Shown here: positions 32,582-41,512 of the stretch, in pieces
How the letters are laid out: each line of letters begins with the position of its first letter
How positions within the stretch are numbered: position 1 is the first letter of the stretch
NCBI RefSeq assembly: GCF_028748105.1
Contig: NZ_CP118168.1
Span: forward strand, 1,116,001-1,180,000
DNA from: Entomospira nematocerorum
GTDB taxonomy: Bacteria; Spirochaetota; Spirochaetia; WRBN01
Reading direction: 5' to 3'
Length of the DNA: 64,000 nucleotides
Position numbers and translations under genes: made by a program
The notes under the pieces: generated by a model
Database searches by the model: none
Told to the model about the DNA's origin: nothing
What the model saw: only the letters and a program-made list of their open reading frames with translations

Positions 32582-34012
32582 GTGAGTAGTATTACAAATG
32601 ACATTGCGATATTGGTTGAAAACCTGTGGAAATTTCTTGCGATTCCTGTTATTCTAGGTTTAGGTTTGTACTTTAGTATTTTTACAGGATTTGTGCAAAT
32701 TCGTTATTTTAGTCGTGTTATATCAATGTTAAAAGAGGGGTTCCATCATAAGGATAGTGATGGGAACAAACGAGAGGGAGTCTCTAGTTTTCAGGCTTTT
32801 GCCATTAGTATAGCAAGTCGTGTTGGTACCGGGAATTTAGCTGGAGTAGCGGTTGCTATCGCTTGGGGTGGTCCAGGTGCTATTTTTTGGATGTGGGTGA
32901 TGGCATTCTTAGGTATGGCTACGGCTTTTGTAGAAAGTACACTTGCCCAAGTCTATAAAGTGCCTGCAAATGAGCCTGGCCACTTTCGCGGTGGACCCTC
33001 ATTTTATTTGAGTAATGCATTAAAAAGTCGACCGATGGCAATTATTTTTTCTGTATTGATGATGATTACCTTTGGCTATATTTTTAATATGATTCAAGTT
33101 AACACAATTGCAAACTCTTTCCTAGCAACGTTTGATATTAGTATACAATACACTGGTATATTTTTAGCGATTCTTGCTGGTTTGATTCTTATGGGTGGAA
33201 TTAGTCGCATTGCTAAGATGTCTTCCGCTTTTGTTCCTGTCATGGCTATCAGCTATGTGTTGCTGGGACTTGTTGTAATTTTTATGAATTACAAATCAAT
33301 ACCGTATGTATTTCAAATGATAGTTACGCAGGCTTTTACTGGTAATGCGGCTACTGGTGGTGTTGTGGGTCTTACTATTATGCATGGACTGAGACGTGGA
33401 TTGTTTAGTAATGAGGCTGGGATGGGGACTGCTCCAGCAGCGGCGGCGGCGGCAAATACATCGCATCCGGTAAAGCAAGGATTAATTCAAAGTTTTTCTG
33501 TTTTTACGGATACCTTTGTTGTTTGTAGTATTACAGCATTTATCATTTTGACAAGCGGTGTGCCCATTCATCCAGAGGCAGAAGGTATTATTCTTACACA
33601 ACAGGCACTAGCTACGAGCTTAGGGAGTGCAAGTAATTACTATTTATCGATTATTATCTTTGTCTTCGCTTTTACAAGTGTTATTGGTAATTACTTTTAC
33701 GCAGAGACAAGTTTAGCGTATATTTCTGGTGATAATCGGATTGCGAACACTATTTTTAAGGTGACAGTTGTAATTATGTTATATATCGGAGTCATTGCTA
33801 AGAGTGAATTTGTATGGAATTTAGCTGATTTGTTTTCTGCATTGATGGCACTGGTGAATCTCTATGCTATCACCAGACTCTTCCCCATTTTACGCTTGGT
33901 ATTAAAAGATTTTTCTGAGCAAATGAAAAAGGGCAAGGATCCTGTCTTTTATGCCGAAAATATAGGCAGTCCTGAAAATATTGTCTGTTGGGATAAGGAT
34001 GGCCAAGTATAA
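32582..34012 (+). CDS. Amino acid:sodium symporter, AGCS family (copy 2)
   Basis: Second symporter of 476 residues, clearly related to copy 1 through the same three signature regions (SSFQAFAISIASRVGTGNLAG; GAIFWMWVMAFLGMATAFVE; SNEAGMGTAPAAAAAANTSH). The two differ in most loops, so they are old duplicates or independent paralogs, possibly with different substrates (alanine, glycine, or glutamine). The start is GTG with AAAGGAG eight bases upstream. Its TAA is directly followed by the ATG of the hydrolase gene. Confidence 0.92.
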   Translation: MSSITNDIAILVENLWKFLAIPVILGLGLYFSIFTGFVQIRYFSRVISMLKEGFHHKDSDGNKREGVSSFQAFAISIASRVGTGNLAGVAVAIAWGGPGAIFWMWVMAFLGMATAFVESTLAQVYKVPANEPGHFRGGPSFYLSNALKSRPMAIIFSVLMMITFGYIFNMIQVNTIANSFLATFDISIQYTGIFLAILAGLILMGGISRIAKMSSAFVPVMAISYVLLGLVVIFMNYKSIPYVFQMIVTQAFTGNAATGGVVGLTIMHGLRRGLFSNEAGMGTAPAAAAAANTSHPVKQGLIQSFSVFTDTFVVCSITAFIILTSGVPIHPEAEGIILTQQALATSLGSASNYYLSIIIFVFAFTSVIGNYFYAETSLAYISGDNRIANTIFKVTVVIMLYIGVIAKSEFVWNLADLFSALMALVNLYAITRLFPILRLVLKDFSEQMKKGKDPVFYAENIGSPENIVCWDKDGQV

Positions 34013-34822
34013 ATGAGTTTAGAGAAGAAACATCACTTGCTAATAATTGATCCACAGAATGATTTTTGTGATCCATCAGGTTCTCTTTTTGTTCCTGGAG
34101 CATCAAGTGATATGGAACGATTAGCTCAATTTATGCATAATAAAAAGACGACATTGAATCGTCTTTTTATTACATTAGACAGTCATCATCATTATGATAT
34201 TGCCCATCCTTCTTATTGGATACACCAAAGTGGTGCTGATGTAGAACCGTTTACTACCGTGACAATTGATGATATTCATTATAAGAGAATTGTACCTAGA
34301 AATAGAGAAGATAGAGATAGAACCTATAACTATCTTTGTGAGTTAGATCGTATGGGAACGTCGCATACAATCTGGCCGGAGCATTGCCTTATTGGTAGTT
34401 GGGGGCATCAAATTTACCCTATCATTGCGCAGGCGATTCAAGCGTTTCAAGGGAGAATACACCAATCTCCGACGGTATTATTTAAGGGCATGAATCCTTA
34501 TACAGAGCACTTTAGTGCTCTCTCTGCAATTATTCCGGATATGATGGATAGACATACACAATTTCAAACGATGTTTGCCGAGGAATTATTAAATTGTGAT
34601 CATTTATATATAGCAGGAGAGGCTTTATCTCATTGTGTAGCCTCGACAATACAAGATTTGATTCGCACTGTAGATTGCAAACAGCGATCTCCAATAACCC
34701 TTCTTTTAAATGCATCATCACCTGTTTCAGGATTTGAGTCAATAGTGGATGTAATGCTTGAGGAGTGGAGTCAGGCAGGGATTTATATTAAAGATATTCA
34801 TGAGGTATTAGAAGAGGAATAA
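34013..34822 (+). CDS. Nicotinamidase-like cysteine hydrolase (isochorismatase superfamily)
   Basis: The 269-residue protein has the Asp-Lys-Cys triad of nicotinamidases: Asp in LLIIDPQNDF, Lys in LFKGMNPYTEHFSA, and Cys in IAGEALSHCVAST. The metal site DSHHHYDIAH and the WPEHCLIGSWG segment also match, with Glu for the usual Asp. It is about 60 residues longer than PncA, so another amidase activity is possible. If it is a nicotinamidase, it converts nicotinamide, the sirtuin product, to nicotinate for NAD salvage. It is co-transcribed with the symporter gene before it. Confidence 0.8.
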   Translation: MSLEKKHHLLIIDPQNDFCDPSGSLFVPGASSDMERLAQFMHNKKTTLNRLFITLDSHHHYDIAHPSYWIHQSGADVEPFTTVTIDDIHYKRIVPRNREDRDRTYNYLCELDRMGTSHTIWPEHCLIGSWGHQIYPIIAQAIQAFQGRIHQSPTVLFKGMNPYTEHFSALSAIIPDMMDRHTQFQTMFAEELLNCDHLYIAGEALSHCVASTIQDLIRTVDCKQRSPITLLLNASSPVSGFESIVDVMLEEWSQAGIYIKDIHEVLEEE

Positions 34823-35565
34823 TGTCTACATTTTTAGATGAAATGTCTCAGCGCACATCATTAGTCTTTACAGAAACAGAGTTGAGTCGGATTACGAGTG
34901 CTACTGTGCTACTTGCTGGCATTGGTGGCGTTGGTGGCGTGTGTGGCGAAGTATTGGCTCGTATGGGGATTAAGAGATTAATAGTCATTGATGCAGATGT
35001 TGTACAACCGAGTAATATTAATCGACAAATTTTAGCAACCAGCAAGACTATTGGCACGACAAAAGTAGCTCTTGCAGCCAAACGGTTTCGGGAAATTTAT
35101 CCTGATATGGAGATTATTTGTGTTCAGGAATTTTTACATAGAGAAAATATATCGCTACTTTTAGATCAATTTCAGATTGATATTATTATTGATGCGATTG
35201 ATAGTGTAGGTAGTAAAGCACATCTTATCACTTATGCTATAGAACATTGTATTCCGGTGGTTACGGCATTGGGAATTGCTCAACGAAGAGATCCTAGTCT
35301 CATAGGAGTTGTGAATCTTTTTGATACAAAGTATGATCCTTTAGCTAGAAGTTTACGTAGTGCTCTTAAAAAGATGGGAGTAACGCAAAATATTCCAGCA
35401 ATTTTTAGTCAAGAACTACCGATTAAGACAGGTCAGGAGATCTCCAAGCAAGAAGGAGAGAAATTTTTAGGGAGCTACGCAGCTTGTGTGTTTGTCGCTG
35501 GAGCAATGTTAGCACATACGGCAGTGGAGCTTTTTTTGGCTGATACAAAAAAAGAGGAAAAATAA
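34822..35565 (+). CDS. tcdA: tRNA threonylcarbamoyladenosine dehydratase TcdA (E1-like ThiF fold)
   Basis: The 247-residue protein of the ThiF/E1 superfamily has the ATP-binding GIGGVGGVCGEVLARMG loop, DADVVQPSNINRQ, and the TcdA-typical KYDPLARSLRSALKKMGV segment. TcdA cyclises the t6A base at position 37 of ANN-reading tRNAs. Its ATG shares a base with the preceding stop (TAATG), so translation is coupled. Confidence 0.87.
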   Translation: MSTFLDEMSQRTSLVFTETELSRITSATVLLAGIGGVGGVCGEVLARMGIKRLIVIDADVVQPSNINRQILATSKTIGTTKVALAAKRFREIYPDMEIICVQEFLHRENISLLLDQFQIDIIIDAIDSVGSKAHLITYAIEHCIPVVTALGIAQRRDPSLIGVVNLFDTKYDPLARSLRSALKKMGVTQNIPAIFSQELPIKTGQEISKQEGEKFLGSYAACVFVAGAMLAHTAVELFLADTKKEEK

Positions 35566-35567
35566 TC

Positions 35568-36620
35568 ATGAAAGACAGAATGAGTCAATTACAGAGTACA
35601 TTAGAGGATTTTTTACGAAGTAAAATTCCGTTTGAGATCGATCATGTTTGGTGGAGTACTCAAAGTGCCGGTATTACTGTTAGTGGAGTATGGCGTGAGG
35701 AGTGGCAACACTCTGTACAAAATTTAGTAGAACCAATGTATCAACTCCTTCTTCGTGGCGGTAAAAGATGGCGACCACTCTCTATGATGCTTACGGGACT
35801 TTCATTTGGCTTGAAATTAGATGATATTTTAGTATTAGCATCGCTAGTAGAGATTCCTCACAATGCAAGTTTAATAGTAGATGATATTGAAGATGCTTCT
35901 CCCTTGAGACGTGGAAAACCTGCCATGCATGTGTTATATGGAGAGGATAATGCTATAAATAGTGCTAATTTTGCCTATTTCTTACCTTTGACAGAGCTTG
36001 ATACTTTGAATATTGATCCTTCTGTACATGTGAAACTTTATCAAGCTTGGCATCTGGGGATGAGACGTGTTCACTTAGGTCAAGCATTGGATATTACATG
36101 GCATAATAGTGATATTATTCCTAAAAAAGAAGAATATGAGACTATGGCTCAGTTAAAAACCGGCGCTTTAGTAGCAATGGGGATGGACTTATTAGCTATT
36201 CTTGCTGGTAAGACAGATGAGGAACGTGACACGATTCAATCGGCTTGGCTAAAAATAGGATTAGGTTTTCAAGTTTTAGATGATGCTTTTAATCTCTCCC
36301 ATGGTATTAAGGGTAAGAGTAAGGCGGATGATATTGTTGAAGGAAAAAAAAGCTTGCCAGTAATTCTTTATTGTGAAGAATTTCCCGGTGAGACAATGCG
36401 ACTTACTGAATTATTGAATCAAGCAAAGAATGATATAACGAAAGCCGAGCAAGTAGCTACCTTATTGGTTGATAGTGGTGTTGTACATCAGTCTTATTTA
36501 TATGGGCAGCTATTACTTGAACAAGCAATGACACAACTTAAATCTCTCTTACAGGATGATGATTATCGAAATCTACTTCTTACAATGATTAGGGATTTTG
36601 AGATACAAATGCGTGCTTAG
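35568..36620 (+). CDS. Polyprenyl (trans-isoprenyl) diphosphate synthase family protein
   Basis: The 350-residue protein belongs to the all-alpha chain-elongating prenyl transferases. The first Asp-rich motif is LIVDDIEDAS, the second VLDDAFNLSHG, with Asn in place of the third Asp, and KLRGGKRWRP-like GGKRWRPLSMM binds the diphosphate. Chain length is not obvious from sequence: farnesyl, geranylgeranyl or longer products are possible. The N-terminal 70 residues are longer than in most family members. It follows tcdA after 2 bp and overlaps the convergent PrsW-like gene by 4 bp. Confidence 0.86.
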   Translation: MKDRMSQLQSTLEDFLRSKIPFEIDHVWWSTQSAGITVSGVWREEWQHSVQNLVEPMYQLLLRGGKRWRPLSMMLTGLSFGLKLDDILVLASLVEIPHNASLIVDDIEDASPLRRGKPAMHVLYGEDNAINSANFAYFLPLTELDTLNIDPSVHVKLYQAWHLGMRRVHLGQALDITWHNSDIIPKKEEYETMAQLKTGALVAMGMDLLAILAGKTDEERDTIQSAWLKIGLGFQVLDDAFNLSHGIKGKSKADDIVEGKKSLPVILYCEEFPGETMRLTELLNQAKNDITKAEQVATLLVDSGVVHQSYLYGQLLLEQAMTQLKSLLQDDDYRNLLLTMIRDFEIQMRA

Positions 36621-37216
36621 AGAAAGGGATTAAATGGCTTAGCTTTTGCTGCATTTAACCATCCTATGATCCAAAACCAAGAGCTAAGGATAACGATCTG
36701 CATGATCTGTGTTAATGGAGATCCAATGTCATAGGAGTAGTTATAGATAGAATGTAGAATGATGGCAAGGATGAACCCCTTTTTGACAAGTCGCACTTGG
36801 AGCATTGTCAAAAAAATATGGAGAGGAGTCACGATAAGAAGACGTATCAAAAATGCTAGAAGGGATAAATGTAAAATATATCCGGCACTCTCGAGTAAAG
36901 CAAATATAATACCTGATACCATAGCAAATTGCAGTTGTATGTATGTTGTAGAAAAATGTTTTGATGATATAATAAATACTGTCAAGATAAAGAAGCGACT
37001 ACTCTCTTCAATAATGATATTCAGAATTGGTCGGGGGATGAATTCTGGTATTCGTGTATATTGAATTCCAAGGGATAGCAGAAAGGCTATTAAGAAGATC
37101 ATTGTTCCATAGAAAAAAAAGTAGAAGAGTTGCTGTGTGGAGAACTGCCGATCACTTATGATAATTGACAGAAGTATCAAAAGCGATATCGTGAAGACAA
37201 TGAGATTATATGGCAT
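36617..37216 (-). CDS. PrsW-like intramembrane metalloprotease candidate
   Basis: Membrane protein of 199 residues with about seven helices. It shows the PrsW layout: IIIEESSRFFIL (the EExxK/R motif), GIIFALLESAGYI (the FAxxEN motif with Ser for Asn), a TPLHIF histidine and AIILHSIYN with another histidine. These Glu and His residues would bind zinc in the membrane. PrsW cleaves anti-sigma factors in Bacillus; the target here is unknown. It is the last gene after comEC-rsmA-ddl, 17 bp after ddl. A non-proteolytic relative cannot be excluded. Confidence 0.65.
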   Translation of the reverse strand: MPYNLIVFTISLLILLSIIISDRQFSTQQLFYFFFYGTMIFLIAFLLSLGIQYTRIPEFIPRPILNIIIEESSRFFILTVFIISSKHFSTTYIQLQFAMVSGIIFALLESAGYILHLSLLAFLIRLLIVTPLHIFLTMLQVRLVKKGFILAIILHSIYNYSYDIGSPLTQIMQIVILSSWFWIIGWLNAAKAKPFNPFL

Positions 37217-37233
37217 GGTTTACCAATTTAGAC

Positions 37234-38274
37234 TTAAGCCAAAACACTATGAATCCATCTTGATACTAAATCTGTGATAGATACTCCTGCATGTTGCCAC
37301 AAGAGAGGATACATACTGTGACTTGTAAATCCTGGAAGTGTATTAATTTCATTCACGTAGATCTGATTATCTCCAGTTAGAAAGAAATCAACACGACTTA
37401 GATGGCGACAGTTAAGAGCTTTATGCGTCTTTATAGCATAATTTTGTATTTGTTGAAGAATTTCAGAATTGAGCTGTGTGGGAATATAGAGTTTAGCCGA
37501 ACTGCTCGTGTCATATTTTTGGGTATAATCATAAAATCCTTGGGTGCATACAATTTCTCCTGCAGAAGATGCTTGAATAGATGTTGCATCTTCAAGAACA
37601 GCAATCTCTAATTCTCGTACGTTAAGAGCGGGTTCTATGAGGAGCTTCCCATCATGCCGAAATGCTTCTTGCAATGCGATGGTTAATTCTTCTTGATTTG
37701 ATACTTTAGAAACACCAATACTGGAGCCACATCTAGCTGGCTTTACGAAGAGAACAACGCTGTTGAGATTCTCACTAAGAGTGTTATAGCTTGGAATAGA
37801 GGCATCTCTATGCAGAATATAGTGGGGTACGGTTGGAATTCCAAGTGATTTCAAATAGATTTTTGTAAGTTCTTTGTCCATTGCGATCGCAGATGCTGTA
37901 ATGCTTGAGCCAATATAGGGAATGCCAAGGATTTCGAGATAGCCTTGTATGGCTCCATCTTCTCCATATTGACCATGTAGAACAGGAAAGACGAGATCAA
38001 TTTTATTGATAATTGTTCCATCAGAATCATACAGAAAATGTTCATTCATAGCGTGCTTTTTTAATACAACAGATTTAGAGGGTGAGAGGTTTTCATAATT
38101 ATTTGACTCAATCAGGAGAAGATTATTGTTTTTATCTAAATAAAGTGGAGTAAAAGAGATATGACTGGCTTGTAGTGCATCAATAATAGTCTGTGCGGAT
38201 CGGAGTGAGACATCATGTTCGCTACTAGCACTTCCGGCAATGATAGCAAGATTAATACTGTTTAATTGATTCAT
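37234..38274 (-). CDS. ddl: D-alanine--D-alanine ligase
   Basis: The 346-residue ATP-grasp enzyme joins two D-alanines for peptidoglycan synthesis. It shows the family signatures: AGSASSEHDVSLRSA at the N-terminus, HGQYGEDGAIQGYLEILGIPYIG-type segment, the ATP-grasp lysine in VLFVKPARCGSSIGVSK, and the C-terminal RVDFFLTGDNQIYVNEINTL with metal ligands. The alanine could come from the AGCS symporters. It lies 25 bp after rsmA. Confidence 0.95.
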   Translation of the reverse strand: MNQLNSINLAIIAGSASSEHDVSLRSAQTIIDALQASHISFTPLYLDKNNNLLLIESNNYENLSPSKSVVLKKHAMNEHFLYDSDGTIINKIDLVFPVLHGQYGEDGAIQGYLEILGIPYIGSSITASAIAMDKELTKIYLKSLGIPTVPHYILHRDASIPSYNTLSENLNSVVLFVKPARCGSSIGVSKVSNQEELTIALQEAFRHDGKLLIEPALNVRELEIAVLEDATSIQASSAGEIVCTQGFYDYTQKYDTSSSAKLYIPTQLNSEILQQIQNYAIKTHKALNCRHLSRVDFFLTGDNQIYVNEINTLPGFTSHSMYPLLWQHAGVSITDLVSRWIHSVLA

Positions 38275-38299
38275 TGTGATATATAACCTCTCTTTATAA

Positions 38300-39187
38300 T
38301 TATACGGAGATAGAAGATAGACGATACAACTCTTTTGCTAAAGAGAGATAAGTTTCTGGTGTAATCTCTTCAGCACGCATGTGGAATTGGATATGATGAT
38401 CCTCTATGCTTTCATAAATAGATTCGAGTGTCACCATACTTATGGGACCAGATTGAATGTCTCGCCAGTTATGGCGTAATATTTTACGACGATGGGAGAA
38501 TGCTAGTTTCAGAATGTGATCGAGCGTGGGTAGTATTTCTACTGCAATAGTACGAGGAATAAGTTTGATGATAGCTGAATCTACATGGGGTTGTGGATAA
38601 AACGATCCTGCTTTGAGGGTACCATGAAAACTAACTATAAAGTTCGACTGACACCATACAGATAGACTACTATAATTTTTAGTTTTAGGTTTAGCCATAA
38701 GACGTTCCGCTAACTCTTTTTGTACAGTTAAGACGGCAAGAGAACATGGTGTTTTCGCTATTTGTTGAATGATCGCGGCGGAGATATTATATGGAAGATT
38801 CCCTAAAATTTTGATACTGTGAGTATTGATTATATCATGTAGCTGGAAAAAAGATTCCCAGGTTTGAAGCACGTCGCCAGGTACTAGGGTGAATTTAGGA
38901 TTCTTCCCAAAGAAAGATTGTAAAATTTGTTGATAGGCTGGATCTACTTCAAATACAACAAGTTTATGAGGATCGATTATTAGTGATTGATAGGTCATTG
39001 CACCTAGTCCTGGGCCTATTTCTAGGAGTAAATCTGATGACTGAAGGTTTAATAAATTGATAATTTTCGATCGAGCACCAGCATTAACTAAAAAATTTTG
39101 ACCCCAGCGTTTTCTTGGGGCAATACCAGCCTCTGCCATGAATTGTGCAATATGCGCTGGTGAATCATATTCGATTGGAGCATTCAT
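38300..39187 (-). CDS. rsmA: 16S rRNA (adenine1518-N6/adenine1519-N6)-dimethyltransferase RsmA (KsgA)
   Basis: The enzyme dimethylates two adjacent adenines near the 3' end of 16S rRNA. It shows KRWGQNFLVN, the AdoMet motif LEIGPGLGAMTYQSL, FEVDPAY, and the NLPYNIS catalytic motif, followed by a C-terminal helical domain. The start is uncertain; ATG 39187 (295 residues) opens just before the family's usual region, while 39223 would lie deeper within comEC. It overlaps the comEC end by 23 bp. Confidence 0.94.
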   Translation of the reverse strand: MNAPIEYDSPAHIAQFMAEAGIAPRKRWGQNFLVNAGARSKIINLLNLQSSDLLLEIGPGLGAMTYQSLIIDPHKLVVFEVDPAYQQILQSFFGKNPKFTLVPGDVLQTWESFFQLHDIINTHSIKILGNLPYNISAAIIQQIAKTPCSLAVLTVQKELAERLMAKPKTKNYSSLSVWCQSNFIVSFHGTLKAGSFYPQPHVDSAIIKLIPRTIAVEILPTLDHILKLAFSHRRKILRHNWRDIQSGPISMVTLESIYESIEDHHIQFHMRAEEITPETYLSLAKELYRLSSISV

Positions 39188-40550
39188 TGCGTCTATTATA
39201 ATAAAAAGTGAGTGATATTGCAAGTAGCAAGTTTATCATAAGAATAGGTAACCAATTCATAGCCCATAAATAAACATTAAAATATTGCAAGCTTGTATGA
39301 AGTACCCTTTCATATTGATTTAATAGTACTACTAGAAAAGGTGATGTTATCATCACTATGGTAGATAGTAATAAATACAAAATAAATAGAGGTGGAAAAA
39401 TAAAGTTAGCGACAAAAGAAAACACCTGTATTTCCTTAAATAAATATAAAATGAGTGGATTGAGTGTGATATCAACAGCAAAACTGATAGCTAATGATTG
39501 ACGTAGTAGTTGTGGCATAGGGATATGTTGTAGCAGACATAGTAGAGGCCTGTAGAGAACAAGAATCGCCCAGATGGCTAAAAAACTTAGATGAAAGCTA
39601 GTTGCATAGATAGCTCTCCAGTCATATAATAAAATAAGAATCGAACTCCAGGCCAGTATGTCGAGTTTATTAGCTTCTCGGTATGAAATTTTTAATAATA
39701 ATAGCGTAATAGACATGAAATATGCTCGTAGAAGTGTATAAATAAAGCCTGCTAGCCATGCATGGATGAGAATAAAAGGAAGTAATATAAGTGTTCTTAA
39801 GGTTAAAGGAATTGGTTTTAATAGAAAAAATAGAATGCCAATCAGTAGAGACGCATGAAATCCTGATAGCGCAAGTAAGTGCGCCAGACCACTATTTCTA
39901 AATAAGCGCTTTGTGTGAAGTGAAAGTAGCGACTGATCTCCAATTAAAACAGCAATAAAAAGTCCTGCACTCTCTTGTAATTGTGTGTAGGTGTAGTGTA
40001 GAATGCGATCAAGCACTTGAGATCTATACATCCATATTGGGCTAATAAAACCATTTGTAGTGAGTCGATTACCGTGTGCTACTGCTATCATCTTTGTATC
40101 ATGATGGTTAAGGTTTGTGATATCTACGGAAATGATTTGACCTCGGCGTAAAGGTTGATTATAATGAGTTAAGATAATTTCAATTGGTTGCTTGTGTTCT
40201 ACAGAGATATCCTTTCCGCTTAAGGTAATAGTGCATCCTATTACACGTGATCTATGAAGAGCGTTGGGCTGTGTATCCTGAGTAGTGTATAGCGTGATAT
40301 GATCTATTATAGTGGTAGGAATGGGTAGATTCGTTGGATGCTGTTTATAGATAAAGGACTGAGTTAGAATAACATGGAGTACAATTATAACAGCTAAATG
40401 GATAAGACGCCTTTGTACGATGTAGGTATGCAAGACTAATAAGAGATGAATGATCCATATCCATCTTATAAAGATAAACTCCAAGGAGAGGCAGAGTAAG
40501 AGCCAAGCTCCATGGGATGTAAGCATAAGAGATAGACGGGAGTAGAGCAC
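39165..40550 (-). CDS. ComEC/Rec2-family membrane protein without C-terminal nuclease-like domain
   Basis: Membrane protein of 461 residues with an N-terminal hydrophobic region, a soluble OB-like part (residues about 80-165), and the Competence domain with its LFRNSGLAHLLALSGFHASL signature. About eight helices follow. ComEC forms the channel that brings single-stranded DNA through the inner membrane. Full ComEC has a C-terminal metallo-beta-lactamase domain; it is absent here, and the frame simply stops. No other competence gene is in the window. It heads the operon with rsmA, ddl and the PrsW-like gene. Confidence 0.87.
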   Translation of the reverse strand: MLYSRLSLMLTSHGAWLLLCLSLEFIFIRWIWIIHLLLVLHTYIVQRRLIHLAVIIVLHVILTQSFIYKQHPTNLPIPTTIIDHITLYTTQDTQPNALHRSRVIGCTITLSGKDISVEHKQPIEIILTHYNQPLRRGQIISVDITNLNHHDTKMIAVAHGNRLTTNGFISPIWMYRSQVLDRILHYTYTQLQESAGLFIAVLIGDQSLLSLHTKRLFRNSGLAHLLALSGFHASLLIGILFFLLKPIPLTLRTLILLPFILIHAWLAGFIYTLLRAYFMSITLLLLKISYREANKLDILAWSSILILLYDWRAIYATSFHLSFLAIWAILVLYRPLLCLLQHIPMPQLLRQSLAISFAVDITLNPLILYLFKEIQVFSFVANFIFPPLFILYLLLSTIVMITSPFLVVLLNQYERVLHTSLQYFNVYLWAMNWLPILMINLLLAISLTFYYNRRNECSNRI

Positions 40551-40557
40551 TTTACTT

Positions 40558-40585
40558 ATTTTATAGTGATTTATTTTTTTGTCAA
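40558..40585 (-). promoter_or_regulatory. Promoter of the comEC-rsmA-ddl operon
   Basis: On the minus strand TTGACA (40585-40580) and TAAAAT (40563-40558) are spaced 16 bp apart, immediately upstream of comEC. Confidence 0.65.
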
Positions 40586-40622
40586 GGGAGTAAATAAATA
40601 TGTTTTGTAGGACGATAAAGAG

Positions 40623-41510
40623 ATGATGATTGAGGGGATGCTAGAAGAATATCTACAGTCGTTACAGTTAGCTAGTTATAGCACTCATACGATCGCTGCA
40701 TATAAGAGAGATATTCAGCAATGGATTGATTATACTCAGCTAAATCAAGTGAATCCTTTGACAACAGATAAGCGAGATGCTTCTTTTTTCCTGATGGATC
40801 TTGCTCGTAAGGGAAAGGATAATAGTAGTATCGCCAGAAAGTTATCAGCTATTAAGAATTTTTTTAAATTTTTGCAGGAACGAGAATATATTACGGATAA
40901 CGTTTTTGGGTTGATGCATCCTCCAAAACGAAAGGGGCGACTCCCCCAATATCTTACGCATAATCAATTTAGTGAATTGGTGGGATTATGTACGGATAAT
41001 GATTTTGAAGGCGTGCGTGATCGAGCGATACTGGAGGTACTGTATAGTACTGGCTGTCGTGCTCAGGAGCTTGTCGATCTCAACTGTCGGGAGGTTAAAG
41101 GCCGAACGGAGGTTCTGATTCGTGGAAAGGGAAATAAGAGTCGCGTGGTCTTCTTAGTGGATATTGCACGACGTGCTCTAGAACGATACTATGAAAAGAG
41201 GAGAAATATTGCTGATCCAGAGGAGCCAGCTCTTTTTCTCTCATCCAAAGGTAGACGTATCTCTAGGCGATCTCTTTATTATCTTATTCGTAAATATGAG
41301 AATAAACTCTCAGAGCGAACGCGCCTCTCTGTGCACCTTTTTCGACATACATTTGCTACTCATCTTTTAGACGAGGGGGCAAATCTTCGTGAAGTGCAAG
41401 ACCTATTGGGGCACGAGCAATTAAGTAGTACTCAAATATATACCCATGTTAGTGTTGAGCGTCTCAAGAGTGCTTATCGTGATGCGCATCCACATGCAAG
41501 AAGGAGTTAG
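40623..41510 (+). CDS. xerC: Tyrosine recombinase XerC
   Basis: Site-specific recombinase of 295 residues that resolves chromosome dimers. It has the N-terminal SAM-like DNA-binding part and the catalytic R-K-H-R-H-Y set: Arg in YSTGCRAQELVDL, His and Arg in HLFRHTFATHLLDEGA, His in LLGHEQLSS and Tyr in TQIYTHVS. The neighbouring hslV and hslU form the same trio as the Bacillus codV-clpQ-clpY cluster, which favours a housekeeping Xer rather than a phage integrase. An ATG one codon later is an alternative start. Confidence 0.93.
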   Translation: MMIEGMLEEYLQSLQLASYSTHTIAAYKRDIQQWIDYTQLNQVNPLTTDKRDASFFLMDLARKGKDNSSIARKLSAIKNFFKFLQEREYITDNVFGLMHPPKRKGRLPQYLTHNQFSELVGLCTDNDFEGVRDRAILEVLYSTGCRAQELVDLNCREVKGRTEVLIRGKGNKSRVVFLVDIARRALERYYEKRRNIADPEEPALFLSSKGRRISRRSLYYLIRKYENKLSERTRLSVHLFRHTFATHLLDEGANLREVQDLLGHEQLSSTQIYTHVSVERLKSAYRDAHPHARRS

Positions 41511-41512
41511 GA

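Noticed and set aside
40623..41510. Phage or island integrase
   Set aside because: The tyrosine recombinase sits with hslV and hslU in the known housekeeping order, and no mobile genes surround it.
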